From Curvibacter sp. PD_MW3 (lineage in GTDB: Bacteria; Pseudomonadota; Gammaproteobacteria; Burkholderiales; Burkholderiaceae_C): a DNA stretch of 64,000 nucleotides. The stretch lies in contig NSIV01000001.1 of the NCBI GenBank assembly GCA_002633085.1, forward strand, positions 62,001-126,000. The letters run 5' to 3'. The notes under the pieces are model-generated. The model was not told the DNA's origin. It made no database searches and was given only the letters and a program-made list of their open reading frames with translations. Both the position numbers and the translations under genes were made by a program. This document shows, in pieces, positions 40,430 through 47,512 of the stretch (the first letter of the stretch is position 1; every line of letters begins with the position of its first letter).

Positions 40430-40822
40430 TCAGTCCTGCATGGCTTGTGCAACCAGCAATGTGTCCGTGAATTGCTCGAAACTAACGATTTTTCCACCAG
40501 CAAGCCGCCACACATGCGTTGCTCGCGCCTGCATCGGCTTGTGGGTCTTTCGGTAGATGCCGGAATAGGTTCCGATGCCCACCAATTGTTCGCCCCCGTC
40601 GATGATTTGCTCCAGCGAAAAGGTGTAGTCCTTCCATTCACGGCCGAGCACGGCGAAGACATTGGCAACGACTTGATCGGGGCCGATCCAGGTGCCTGCG
40701 CACGGGAAACCAGCCATCTCGGTCCAGACCACCCCGGGGGACACTTCAGCCATCATGCCGGCAATGTCCCGGCGTGCCGATGCTGCGTAGTGGTCAGCGA
40801 CGATCTGCAGATTGGTTTTCAT
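40430..40822 (-). CDS. SnoaL/NTF2-like fold protein
   Basis: A 130-aa protein starting MKTNLQIVADHYAASARRD at 40822, with AGGTGA upstream. The pattern VSPGVVWTEMAGFPCAGTWIGPDQV ... RATHVWRLAGGKIVSFEQFTDT is typical of the SnoaL-like/ketosteroid-isomerase-like alpha+beta cone fold. Such proteins range from small-molecule isomerases or cyclases to binding proteins; no specific reaction can be assigned. It lies 14 bases downstream of the DsbA-like gene in the accessory island. Confidence 0.8.
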   Translation of the reverse strand: MKTNLQIVADHYAASARRDIAGMMAEVSPGVVWTEMAGFPCAGTWIGPDQVVANVFAVLGREWKDYTFSLEQIIDGGEQLVGIGTYSGIYRKTHKPMQARATHVWRLAGGKIVSFEQFTDTLLVAQAMQD

Positions 40823-40836
40823 GTGAGTCACCTGAT

Positions 40837-41532
40837 TCAGATGGCGCAGCCATTGGCGTCGCAACCGAATGCATCGGATACGGGGGTCGCTGCAGATGAG
40901 TTTGTCTGGCTGCGCAGCCAGCTCTGAAAGTCTTGCGGACGCCCCAGGTAGCTTGCGACATTCACGTTTTTCAAGACGCCCCCGGTTTCGAGTACGAAGC
41001 TAGGGAAGCCCTGAGCGCCGACCTGAGCCATGAAAGCCCGGGTTTCATGAAAATGGGCCTGAACCGCGTCGCCAGACTGGCGATCCAGCGCTTCAGCGAA
41101 GGTGGCTGGATCGAGGCCGAGTGTTGCAGCGACTTCTATCAGGACAACCCGATCCGCAATATGGCGACCCTCGACATAGTGCGCGACTTGCAGTTGGGCG
41201 AGCATGTCCAGCCCGCGGCCAGCGATTGCTTCGGCGGCCAGCATGGCGGCAGTAGGTGGCTCGGAATCGAACACGGCATTCGTGTCGCGCAACAGGCCAT
41301 CAAGATAACCCTCGCCGAAACGCTGCCCGCTCAGTTGCGCAATCCGTGCGTCATGCGGCTTCACGAATTCGCGTAGCTGCGGCGTCACCGCCTGACGGCG
41401 TGCGCCAGTCATCATGCCGCCACCGTGCGGACGCACGCGGAGGACTTCGCGCGCCGCCTTCACCAGCGGAGCCGCGCCATAGCACCAGCCGCAAAGCGGG
41501 TCGTAGATGTAATGCAGGGTTGTCGTATTCAT
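40837..41532 (-). CDS. DsbA-family thioredoxin-fold protein
   Basis: A 231-aa protein with the active site CGWC (C14 and C17) in YIYDPLCGWCYGAAPLV and the cis-Pro region GFPSFVLETGG near residue 185. It has no signal peptide, so a cytoplasmic location is likely, as for FrnE/2-hydroxychromene-isomerase-like DsbA relatives. The C-terminus ends with two further Cys (FGCDANGCAI). The substrate is unknown. It is upstream of the SnoaL-like gene in the same unit of the island. Confidence 0.85.
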   Translation of the reverse strand: MNTTTLHYIYDPLCGWCYGAAPLVKAAREVLRVRPHGGGMMTGARRQAVTPQLREFVKPHDARIAQLSGQRFGEGYLDGLLRDTNAVFDSEPPTAAMLAAEAIAGRGLDMLAQLQVAHYVEGRHIADRVVLIEVAATLGLDPATFAEALDRQSGDAVQAHFHETRAFMAQVGAQGFPSFVLETGGVLKNVNVASYLGRPQDFQSWLRSQTNSSAATPVSDAFGCDANGCAI

Positions 41533-41625
41533 GGTTCAGGGCCGATCAATGCTGTTGCATTAGTGAATGGGGAATGCTGTCCCCCGCACCACCGCAGGAG
41601 GCGATGCGGGAGACGGTTCAGCGCA

Positions 41626-42516
41626 TTACCACTGCATTTCGCCCTTGCTGACCTTGGCACCGATGTCAAGCGCGATGCCCAGACCGGCTTGCGGGTAGGC
41701 CTTCTTCATGGCTTCGATCAACTCAGCACCGGTCTTGGCCTTGGCGGCTTCTACATCGAAACGCTGCAGGTAGTCACGGGTGTAGCGGATGGCGCTGGCG
41801 TCCAGGGCTGTGCCGGCGGCCATGTGGCCAGGCACGACGGAGGCCGGCTTGAGCGCTTCAATCTCATCAAGCTGGGCAAACCAGGCTTTGCGTTCGCTCG
41901 CCTTTTGCGTATCGGCTGTCCACACATGCAGGTTGCCGAAGATGGCGATGTTGCCAGCGATGGTCTTGATGGACGGAATCCACACATAGGGGCGATGGGC
42001 CAGCTCACCCGTGGTGCCACGGACCTCGATAGTTTCGCCGTCGACGCTCAGGGTCGTACCCTGCAGCAGTTCCGGCACGATCGGCTTTTGCGGTGCATTA
42101 CCCCCCATCTTCGGCGACCAGAAAGCCACCTTGCCAGCCAGCTTGGCCTGGATCTTCTCGCGCACGGCCGGGGTCGTCAGCACCTGGGCTTGCGGGAAAT
42201 AGCCCTTGAGCACTTCGGCACCGAAGTAGAAATCGGGGTCGGCATTGCTGATGAAGATGGTCTTCAGCGTCTTGCCGCTATCGAGCACGTTGGCAGCCAC
42301 GCGCAGGGCATCGGCGCGAGTGAAACCACTGTCGATCACGATGGCTTCGGTCTTGCCGCTGACCACGACTGCATTGACGTGGAAGCTGTTTCCGTCGGCG
42401 TTGTAGACCTTCACGGCCAGCGGGGCCGGGGTTTGTGCGCCAGCGCCGCTGGAGGCAACGACGCCAAGCGTCAGGGCGGGGAAAATAAAGTGACTGACTT
42501 TTTTGAGGAAGAACAT
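41626..42516 (-). CDS. Periplasmic metallo-beta-lactamase-fold protein with altered metal motif
   Basis: A 296-aa protein with a signal peptide (MFFLKKVSHFIFPALTLGVVASSGAGAQ). The MBL fold is seen in IVIDSGFTRADALRVAANVL and the later VVPGHMAAG. At the place of the HxHxDH metal motif it has ISNADPDFYFG; members I remember have HxDPDxYFG here, so even the first His is replaced by Asn. Metal binding and hydrolase activity are therefore doubtful. It is divergent from the LysR gene (112-base gap) and is probably its target. Confidence 0.82.
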   Translation of the reverse strand: MFFLKKVSHFIFPALTLGVVASSGAGAQTPAPLAVKVYNADGNSFHVNAVVVSGKTEAIVIDSGFTRADALRVAANVLDSGKTLKTIFISNADPDFYFGAEVLKGYFPQAQVLTTPAVREKIQAKLAGKVAFWSPKMGGNAPQKPIVPELLQGTTLSVDGETIEVRGTTGELAHRPYVWIPSIKTIAGNIAIFGNLHVWTADTQKASERKAWFAQLDEIEALKPASVVPGHMAAGTALDASAIRYTRDYLQRFDVEAAKAKTGAELIEAMKKAYPQAGLGIALDIGAKVSKGEMQW

Positions 42517-42628
42517 ATGAGTTTCCTTGAGTGGATAAGTAATTAGTGATGGCGGAACGAACTCTATCTATTGCAGAATGATTGATAAACTACGAATTGA
42601 TTGATTATTTATTGCATACATCGATTAA

Positions 42629-43549
42629 ATGGACCGCCTGACAGCAGTACGCGTATTCGTAGAAGTGGCCGATCGCGGCAGTCTCACCCAGACCGCCGAG
42701 CATCTGGAGATGTCGGCCGCGATGGTCAGCCGCTATCTCGCTGCGGTCGAAGACTGGTTCGACGCACGTTTGCTGCACCGAACCACGAGAAAAGTCAGCC
42801 TCACGGATGCTGGCTTCGCTGCGCTCCCCTCGTGCCGGCAACTGCTTGAAATCGCGGAAGAGGCTCAGCACATTGCCGCCGAACGCAACCGTGAGCCAGC
42901 GGGCGTGCTGCGTGTCACCACTTCCAGCTCTTTTGCGGATGCCCAGCTCACGGCTGCTCTGGTCGACTTCCAGCGCCAGCACGAACAGGTGGAAATCCTG
43001 CTGTCAGTCGGCGATAAGGCAACTGATCTGGTCGCTGAGCGGGTTGATCTGGCGGTGCGCATCACGAACAATCTGGACCCGACGATGATCGCGCGGCCGC
43101 TGGCACGCTGTCGTTCAATGCTGTGCGCTTCACCCGGGTATCTGGAGCGGTACGGTGTGCCGCACTCGGCCGAGGACTTGAGTCGGCATCGCAGCATCGC
43201 ACATGCTTTTGGCATCGGCAAGCAATACCGTTTCACCCGGGGCGGCGAGACGATCACGGTGCCGGTCGACTGGAATTTCCATACCAACGAAACGGCCGTG
43301 CTCCGACGCGCCGTACTCTCCGGCGCTGGCGTCGGCGTGCTACCGACCTACTATCTGGGTGATGACCTGCGCGCAGGTCGCTTGGTGCATCTGCTGCCGG
43401 ATCATGAGCCGGACGTGTTGGGCATTCATGCGATCTATCTCTCGCGTCAGCACCAACCGCTGGCCCTGCGCTTGCTGGTGGATTTCCTTGCCGCGCGCTT
43501 TGCCGGTGAGCTCGCACCGTGGGATCTGGCGCTCAAGGCACAGGCCTGA
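42629..43549 (+). CDS. LysR-family transcriptional regulator
   Basis: A 306-aa regulator. The N-terminal helix-turn-helix (MDRLTAVRVFVEVADRGSLTQTAEHLEMSAAMVSRYLAAVE) is followed by a periplasmic-binding-protein-like effector domain (about 90-295; GVLRVTTSSSFADAQLTAALVDF, VDLAVRITNNLDP, VLRRAVLSGAGVGVLPTYYLGDDL). It is divergent from the MBL-fold gene across a short AT-rich region with several T-N11-A-like motifs, and so likely controls that gene and the DsbA-like/SnoaL pair. The inducer is unknown. Confidence 0.92.
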   Translation: MDRLTAVRVFVEVADRGSLTQTAEHLEMSAAMVSRYLAAVEDWFDARLLHRTTRKVSLTDAGFAALPSCRQLLEIAEEAQHIAAERNREPAGVLRVTTSSSFADAQLTAALVDFQRQHEQVEILLSVGDKATDLVAERVDLAVRITNNLDPTMIARPLARCRSMLCASPGYLERYGVPHSAEDLSRHRSIAHAFGIGKQYRFTRGGETITVPVDWNFHTNETAVLRRAVLSGAGVGVLPTYYLGDDLRAGRLVHLLPDHEPDVLGIHAIYLSRQHQPLALRLLVDFLAARFAGELAPWDLALKAQA

Positions 43550-43565
43550 ATTGGAGGAGAACGAC

Positions 43566-43811
43566 ATGACCCCTTTGCTCGATATCCTTGCGCTGATGCG
43601 CCAGGGCAAATGGAACGAGGCCCACAACCTTGTCCAGCTCGATGATTCGGGGGCTGCAGCTTGGCTGCATGCCCTACTGCATGTGCAGGAGGGAGATCTC
43701 GAAGACGCCGAGTACTGGTACGAAAAATCAGGGCGCAACTTCCGTCGCCGGGGATCCCTCCGCGAAGAGTTGGATGAGTTGGAAGCCAACCTCCGAGGCT
43801 TGGTGATGTAG
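43566..43811 (+). CDS. Small protein of unknown function after the LysR gene
   Basis: An 81-aa protein beginning MTPLLDILALMRQGKWNEAHNLVQ from the ATG at 43566, with GGAGGA upstream and 16 bases after the LysR stop. It is mostly helical and acidic; AAWLHALLHVQEGDLEDAEYWYEKSGRNF looks like a single TPR-like helical hairpin. I recognise similar small proteins as conserved hypotheticals in Burkholderiales. The likely cotranscription with the LysR gene is directly visible; the function is unknown. Confidence 0.8.
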   Translation: MTPLLDILALMRQGKWNEAHNLVQLDDSGAAAWLHALLHVQEGDLEDAEYWYEKSGRNFRRRGSLREELDELEANLRGLVM

Positions 43812-43974
43812 CTCAAGTAGGCCACCTCAAGGCAATCCAACGACATCACCGCCCTCCGCACTTCCAGACAGATACGACTTGAGTGCGAGACCATATCCGC
43901 TCGGAGAACGTGAGCAAACACGGTCGGAAGCATAAATGCTCCGCCCCTTTGTGGAAGCAAAAGCGTTCCTAGGC

Positions 43975-44023
43975 GGCACGGTTATGGTTCCGAGGACACC
44001 CGGATATGGTTCCGGGGACATTT
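43975..44023 (-). repeat. Right copy of the island-bounding inverted repeat plus a tandem half-copy
   Basis: 43975-44001 is the inverted counterpart of 40319-40345. TATGGTTCCGAGGACA (43983-43998) is followed 22 bases later by TATGGTTCCGGGGACA (44005-44020), a direct repeat with one mismatch. Confidence 0.7.
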
Positions 44024-44050
44024 CCGGGGGAGGAACACGGCCATCAGAAC

Positions 44051-44127
44051 TGGCCTGCCCGGAGGGGATCGAACCCCCGACCCACAGCTTAGAAGGCTGT
44101 TGCTCTATCCAACTGAGCTACGGGCAG
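44051..44127 (-). tRNA. tRNA-Arg(TCT)
   Basis: A 77-base tRNA on the minus strand with encoded CCA. The acceptor CTGCCCG (44121-44127) pairs with CGGGCAG (44055-44061). The D-arm is GCTC..GAGC, the anticodon loop contains TCT (reads AGA), and the T-loop is TTCGATC. It is separated by only 14 bases from a truncated tRNA-Pro and so was originally the downstream member of a tRNA-Pro/tRNA-Arg transcript. Confidence 0.95.
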
Positions 44128-44141
44128 AGATCGTGAAGAGA

Positions 44142-44188
44142 TGGTCGGGGCGGTGGGATTCGAACTCACGACCCTCTGCTCCCAAAGC
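44142..44188 (-). pseudogene. 3' half of tRNA-Pro(TGG): left prophage attachment site
   Basis: From CCA (44142-44144) back through the acceptor CGCCCCG, the T-arm TTCGAAT and the 3' anticodon-stem GCAGA to the anticodon loop TTTGGGA, the sequence matches tRNA-Pro(TGG). At 44189 the match stops: the 5' half of the anticodon stem, the D-arm and the 5' acceptor strand are missing. This is the classical pattern of a tRNA gene split by a phage integrase, with the intact copy expected at the other prophage end. Identity core is about 47 bp. Confidence 0.9.
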
Positions 44189-44454
44189 TGCTGCACATTT
44201 GTTGAAAATCAACAACTTAGCGCAACTTCTTCTAACGACGAAGCTTGGATTGTGCCATGTCATCCCCTCTGAAGAGAATAGCGCGTTAGAAGATTTTTGC
44301 ACGCGGCAAAAGCACTCGCCACAAACAAAAAAACCCCTCCACCCGAAGGCGGAGGGGTATGAGGTCCCGAGTCCCTGATCAAGACCCAGGCTGGTGACAA
44401 CTGCAATTCAAAACAAACCGGCCGGCTGCGCCGCCAGCAGGCAAATAGCCCGGC
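44189..44454. other. Attachment-site-proximal non-coding region
   Basis: No convincing gene. It contains a perfect 17-base inverted repeat next to the att core (TTGTTGA-AAA-TCAACAA, 44199-44215), a pair of 10-bp inverted repeats (44228-44237 and 44284-44293), and a terminator. Such repeats could be integrase or excisionase binding sites; this is an inference. Any promoter for the downstream tRNA-Arg must now lie here or further right; I could not identify a good one. Confidence 0.6.
44324..44357 (-). terminator. Terminator at the end of the prophage late operon
   Basis: On the minus strand CCCCTCC and GGAGGGG form a stem followed by a run of seven T. It closes the lysis cassette and isolates the tRNA-Arg from late transcription. 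Confidence 0.88.
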
Positions 44455-44823
44455 TTAAATCTCTGCCTGGCCGGCGTAGGCGCCACGCCTGACCAGCGCG
44501 GCCGTGGCGGTGTTGCGGTGGACGTGCAACTGGGCGGCTATCTGCCCGGTGGTGGCCTGGGCTGCGCGCAAGGTGGCGGCACAGGCCACCTTGTCGGCCG
44601 ACAAGATGGGGCGGCTGCCTGGCTTGCCTGCCAGGGGTTCTGCCAGGATGCCGGCGTAGGCGCCCTGCCCGCTGAGTGCGCGGTGCAGGGTCTTGCGGTC
44701 GACCTCTAGGTTGATGGCAATGTGCTTGATGAGGTGACCGGCCAGCAGCTCATTGGCGGCATAGCGCACCTGCTCGGGCGTAAGCGCCGGCGGGCAGTGC
44801 CGGCGACGGCGGCCGCCTCTCAT
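44455..44823 (-). CDS. Small helix-turn-helix protein at the end of the lysis cassette
   Basis: A 122-aa basic protein from the ATG at 44823, which overlaps the Rz stop (ATGA). Two similar helix-turn-helix segments can be seen: LTPEQVRYAANELLAGHLIKHIAINLEVDRKTLHRAL and ADKVACAATLRAAQATTGQIAAQLHVHRNTATAAL. These resemble the DNA-binding part of Hin-type resolvases, but no catalytic domain is present. It is the last phage gene before the attachment site. The role is unknown; a regulator or a DNA-binding accessory factor is possible. Confidence 0.75.
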   Translation of the reverse strand: MRGGRRRRHCPPALTPEQVRYAANELLAGHLIKHIAINLEVDRKTLHRALSGQGAYAGILAEPLAGKPGSRPILSADKVACAATLRAAQATTGQIAAQLHVHRNTATAALVRRGAYAGQAEI

Positions 44824-45350
44824 GGCGTTGCCTCGGACGCGCGGCGCATCAGGTCGACCCGGCAGCTGGCATAGGCCAAGTTGATCTGGTCGGCCTCTGT
44901 CAGTCGCGCTTGAAGTAGTCCAGAAAGCTCTGCAGAAAGTAGCCCGCCGGCTTCGGCTCCGTCTGCTGGACGATCTGGGGCGCCGGTTGCTGGCGCTCCC
45001 TGGGGGCCACCACCACCGCACCCACGTCCGGGCTTGGCGTTGGGGTCCCACAGCTGGCCAGAAGGGCCAGCAAGAGCACGCAGGCGAGCCTGCAGGGTGG
45101 CCACGGTGTTGAGGTTCTTGGCATCTCGTTTCTCCTGTTCAGCAATTAACTCGCGGGCGCGGCGCTCAGCCTCGTTGGCGCGAGCGGTCTCAGTGGCCAA
45201 CAAGGCGGCAGCCTCGCCTTTCTGGGTCTTGAGCGCTTTTTCGTAGCGATCTGTAGCGCGCTGGTCGCCAATGTCCTGCTGGTGGTCGCGCCAGCTGGTG
45301 TAGCCCGCCCAAAGCGCTGCGCACAGGGCCAGGTAAAGAAGCCATCTCAT
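44820..45350 (-). CDS. Rz-like inner-membrane spanin subunit
   Basis: A 176-aa protein with an N-terminal membrane anchor (WLLYLALCAALWAGYTSW), followed by a long charged helix with coiled-coil character (about 25-95, rich in Glu/Ala/Arg) and a Gly/Pro-rich C-terminal part. This is the organisation of i-spanins, which with Rz1 fuse the inner and outer membranes at the last step of lysis. A separate lipoprotein gene is embedded in another frame, which supports the call. It starts in an ATGA overlap with the preceding 57-aa gene. Confidence 0.88.
   Translation of the reverse strand: MRWLLYLALCAALWAGYTSWRDHQQDIGDQRATDRYEKALKTQKGEAAALLATETARANEAERRARELIAEQEKRDAKNLNTVATLQARLRALAGPSGQLWDPNAKPGRGCGGGGPQGAPATGAPDRPADGAEAGGLLSAELSGLLQARLTEADQINLAYASCRVDLMRRASEATP
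44900..45124 (-). CDS. Rz1-like outer-membrane lipoprotein (o-spanin), embedded in Rz
   Basis: A 74-aa lipoprotein encoded wholly within the Rz-like gene in a different frame. The ATG at 45124 has AGGAGA at good spacing. A signal peptide ends in the lipobox LLASC (CRLACVLLLALLASC), followed by a proline-rich mature peptide (GTPTPSPDV ... QQPAPQIVQQTEPKPAG). Nested Rz/Rz1 pairs of this kind are well known in phages. The lipoprotein is expected in the outer membrane. Confidence 0.88.
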   Translation of the reverse strand: MPRTSTPWPPCRLACVLLLALLASCGTPTPSPDVGAVVVAPRERQQPAPQIVQQTEPKPAGYFLQSFLDYFKRD

Positions 45351-45520
45351 GGTATGTACCTCCCTTTGGGCTCCGGCTCGGGGTAGAGCCGCTTGTTCTG
45401 GTCACGCTCATCGATCTCGCGGATCTGGTTGGCGTGCGCCCGGTTGATGGTGGCCAGCCTCGGCTTGGTGGCTCGCTTGCGCGGGGCGCTGCGGCCCTTG
45501 TGGCGGCGGGTGGTGCTCAT
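45347..45520 (-). CDS. 57-aa highly basic protein in the lysis cassette
   Basis: It reads MSTTRRHKGRSAPRKRATKP, then RLATINRAHANQIREIDERDQNKRL to a stop at 45347. About one third of the residues are Lys or Arg. The ATG overlaps the endolysin stop (ATGA) and its own stop overlaps the Rz ATG (ATGA), so it is translationally coupled on both sides. I do not recognise the family. The N-terminal part could bind nucleic acid; it might also serve mainly to couple translation. Confidence 0.7.
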   Translation of the reverse strand: MSTTRRHKGRSAPRKRATKPRLATINRAHANQIREIDERDQNKRLYPEPEPKGRYIP

Positions 45521-45975
45521 GCCAACCCCACAATGCCGGGCACCGTGCCGGCGTCGGTGATGGTGAGCACCCGGTTAATGGCTTTCTCAGGCGTGTGGGT
45601 GGAGACATGCACCCACTGCTTGCCTTTGACGCCCTCCAGGATGAGCTGGCCGATGCCAAGCACACTGACCAGCGGGGCCAACAAGCGGGCCAGCTCAGTG
45701 GGGGAGCCGAAGCCGGGCGCCAGGATGTCGGCCGCATGGCCCTGGGTGTGGTCTGACGACGTGCGGCCGCCCACGGCCCGGTTGACCACGTCGCACCTGT
45801 AGCCACTGGTGACGACGACAGGCACGCCCACCGTGGAGCGGATGCGCTCCAGCAGCTCGGCCGTGCGCACCAGGCGGGGCAGAATCTCTTGCGGCGGTGT
45901 ATTGGCAACACCCAGGCGCTGCGCGGCGGTGCTGCGCGTCAACTCATCCAGGGTGAAATGCTCGGTGAGTTTCAT
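45517..45975 (-). CDS. Endolysin: peptidase M15 family (D-Ala-D-Ala carboxypeptidase-like)
   Basis: A 152-aa zinc peptidase that cuts peptidoglycan cross-bridges at lysis. It begins MKLTEHFTLDELTRSTAAQRLGV, a common start for phage M15_3 enzymes. The zinc ligands appear as H76 and D83 in SSDHTQGHAADI and H123 in QWVHVS. It has no signal peptide, so export depends on a holin; membrane proteins fitting this role are encoded just upstream. Confidence 0.9.
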   Translation of the reverse strand: MKLTEHFTLDELTRSTAAQRLGVANTPPQEILPRLVRTAELLERIRSTVGVPVVVTSGYRCDVVNRAVGGRTSSDHTQGHAADILAPGFGSPTELARLLAPLVSVLGIGQLILEGVKGKQWVHVSTHTPEKAINRVLTITDAGTVPGIVGLA

Positions 45976-45978
45976 GGC

Positions 45979-46299
45979 CTACCCCTCCTTCACACGGGTT
46001 CGAACGATCAGGACAGCAAAACCAAACAGCACGGCCGTCTCGGCCAGCGTGGGGCGCTCCAGGCGCAGCAGGTGCGTGGCGCCGCTCGGTACGCCCAAGG
46101 CAAGCAGAACAGGAGCAACAACGGCGCCGGCAGCGCCCAGGGCCAGGAAGAACCACGCTACCGCCTTGAGCCAGGCCAGCAGGCGCTCATGGGCGCTAAG
46201 CCCTGCGGCCAGCGGGCAGGTGCGCTCCGCCTTATTGAGGGCCTCCGCCAGCACTATGAAACCGGCCAGCCAGTGGATGATCTGCAGCTCGTCCATCAT
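45979..46299 (-). CDS. Putative holin or holin-associated membrane protein (106 aa)
   Basis: Three hydrophobic segments can be seen (about 7-21, 44-68, 88-101). It lies three bases before the endolysin gene and overlaps the preceding holin-like gene by four bases (ATGA). Its size and position suit a holin or antiholin. I do not recognise a specific family; the C-terminal tail is short and basic (RTRVKEG). Confidence 0.6.
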   Translation of the reverse strand: MMDELQIIHWLAGFIVLAEALNKAERTCPLAAGLSAHERLLAWLKAVAWFFLALGAAGAVVAPVLLALGVPSGATHLLRLERPTLAETAVLFGFAVLIVRTRVKEG

Positions 46300-46718
46300 G
46301 GTTGCCCCTCCTGCCCGGGTTTTGCCGGCAGACTTTGCGACCCCTTCCCACTCAGGCGGCCTATCAGGAAGGTCAGCACCGGCTTGGCACCGCCGCCAAC
46401 AGCGAAGGCGCCGCTCAGCATAAGTGCTTCAGGCACATTGGCAATCAGCAACGCGAGCGGGGTGAGGTAGCCCGCTGTGGCGCTGCTGGCCAGTGCCCAG
46501 GCCATGCGCCGCAGCGTGGTGCGCACCAGGTGCACCCATGTGTCACCCATGGCCGGCACGGTATTGAGCAGGATGATGGCAACCAGCGCGCCAGCAAAAC
46601 CGGCCACCAGCAGGTCAACGCGCAGGCCGAGCGGCACGCCGAGAATGGTCAGCACCGGTATGGTGGCTGTTGCGGCAATGAACGTAACGCCGGCGGTGGT
46701 TGAAGCTGGTTCAGCCAT
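46296..46718 (-). CDS. Putative holin (140 aa)
   Basis: From the ATG at 46718 (MAEPASTTAGVTFIAATATIP), with a strong GGAGG site upstream. Hydrophobic segments: about 10-30, 32-53, 75-93 and 97-112. The general look (short N-terminus, several helices, ending GRLSGKGSQSLPAKPGQEG) matches the holin_8-like group of Burkholderiales phages. It is the first gene of the lysis cassette after a terminator at 46748-46771. Holins form membrane lesions that release the endolysin. Confidence 0.65.
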   Translation of the reverse strand: MAEPASTTAGVTFIAATATIPVLTILGVPLGLRVDLLVAGFAGALVAIILLNTVPAMGDTWVHLVRTTLRRMAWALASSATAGYLTPLALLIANVPEALMLSGAFAVGGGAKPVLTFLIGRLSGKGSQSLPAKPGQEGQP

Positions 46719-46747
46719 GAAGCCCTCCTCGCTTCTTGTGGGGGAAA

Positions 46748-46771
46748 ACAAAAAGCCACTCGAAGGTGGCT
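46748..46771 (-). terminator. Terminator between tail-fibre region and lysis cassette
   Basis: On the minus strand AGCCAC-CTTCGA-GTGGCT is followed by TTTTGTTTT. It separates the structural genes from the holin gene. Confidence 0.8.
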
Positions 46772-46791
46772 CGATACAGTTGCTTTTCAGC

Positions 46792-47085
46792 TCAAACGTG
46801 TCGTCCACCGGGGGCGAATGGATCAAGCATCCCGCGAGCCACGAAACGCGCGAAGCTGCCGCGCCAGCCGCCGTCATGCACCAGGCGCTTGAGCCGGTTG
46901 CTGAAGGTCAGCTCATCTTCGTTACGCGGCCAGTCCCAGGTGAGCAAGGCCAACTCGGTGAAGTTGAGCCAGACATCGAGCACCAGCGCTACCAGCGTGA
47001 TCGGCATCAGCACGACCCACCAGCCACCGCGCTCGTACTGAACGCCGATGATGTACAGCGGCCAAAGAATGAGCAGGCTGATCAT
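46792..47085 (-). CDS. Small phage membrane protein of unknown function (97 aa)
   Basis: An N-terminal membrane segment (MISLLILWPLYIIGVQ), then a second (WWVVLMPITLVALVLDVWLNF), then a soluble tail (RNEDELTFSNRLKRLVHDGGWRGSFARFVARGMLDPFAPGGRHV). I have seen similar proteins after tail fibre genes in Burkholderiales prophages, but no function is known to me. It starts two bases after the fibre-chaperone stop and is the last gene before a terminator. Confidence 0.7.
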   Translation of the reverse strand: MISLLILWPLYIIGVQYERGGWWVVLMPITLVALVLDVWLNFTELALLTWDWPRNEDELTFSNRLKRLVHDGGWRGSFARFVARGMLDPFAPGGRHV

Positions 47086-47087
47086 GG

Positions 47088-47507
47088 CTAAAAAATATCG
47101 TTGAAGGCAGACACAACGCTGGCAGGCGTAATGGCAACGATTGACTTCCAGGCCTCAAGAAAGACAGCATCGATATCAGCCTGACTCTGACAGGCACTGA
47201 GGTTGATAGCTGGTAAATCACGCAAGGCAGCCTGCACCGGAAGAATGCTGCTTGCCTTCGTCGCATCGCCCGCTGCCAAGGCTTCAGACTGAAGGCCTGC
47301 TAGTGTTGCAAAAACCGTGCGTTGAAGCTCTTTGACGCGCTGAACGGATTCAGTTTTCAGATCATTGAGCGAAGTCAACGATGAATTTAAAGAACGAATT
47401 TGTGCAGCTTCTTCATCACTGATCTGCAGAGATCCTAGCGGAAGTCTGCTCACATGATCGACGTCATCTAACCAGTGAAGTGAGTTATCGGGTGCTTTGA
47501 AAAACAT
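47088..47507 (-). CDS. Probable tail fibre assembly chaperone
   Basis: A 139-aa protein from the ATG at 47507 (MFFKAPDNSLHWLDDVDHV). It follows the tail fibre gene by five bases, which is the position of fibre chaperones. The N-terminal 'FFKAPDNSLHWLDD' and a helical middle part (about 50-95) are typical of this type. The DNA is visibly more AT-rich than the neighbouring phage genes, as is the 3' part of the fibre gene, so the two appear to have been exchanged together. Confidence 0.7.
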   Translation of the reverse strand: MFFKAPDNSLHWLDDVDHVSRLPLGSLQISDEEAAQIRSLNSSLTSLNDLKTESVQRVKELQRTVFATLAGLQSEALAAGDATKASSILPVQAALRDLPAINLSACQSQADIDAVFLEAWKSIVAITPASVVSAFNDIF

Positions 47508-47512
47508 TTTAA

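Noticed and set aside
44100-44378. Plus-strand frame across the tRNA and att region
   Set aside because: It overlaps tRNA-Arg, the tRNA-Pro remnant and a terminator; no protein features.
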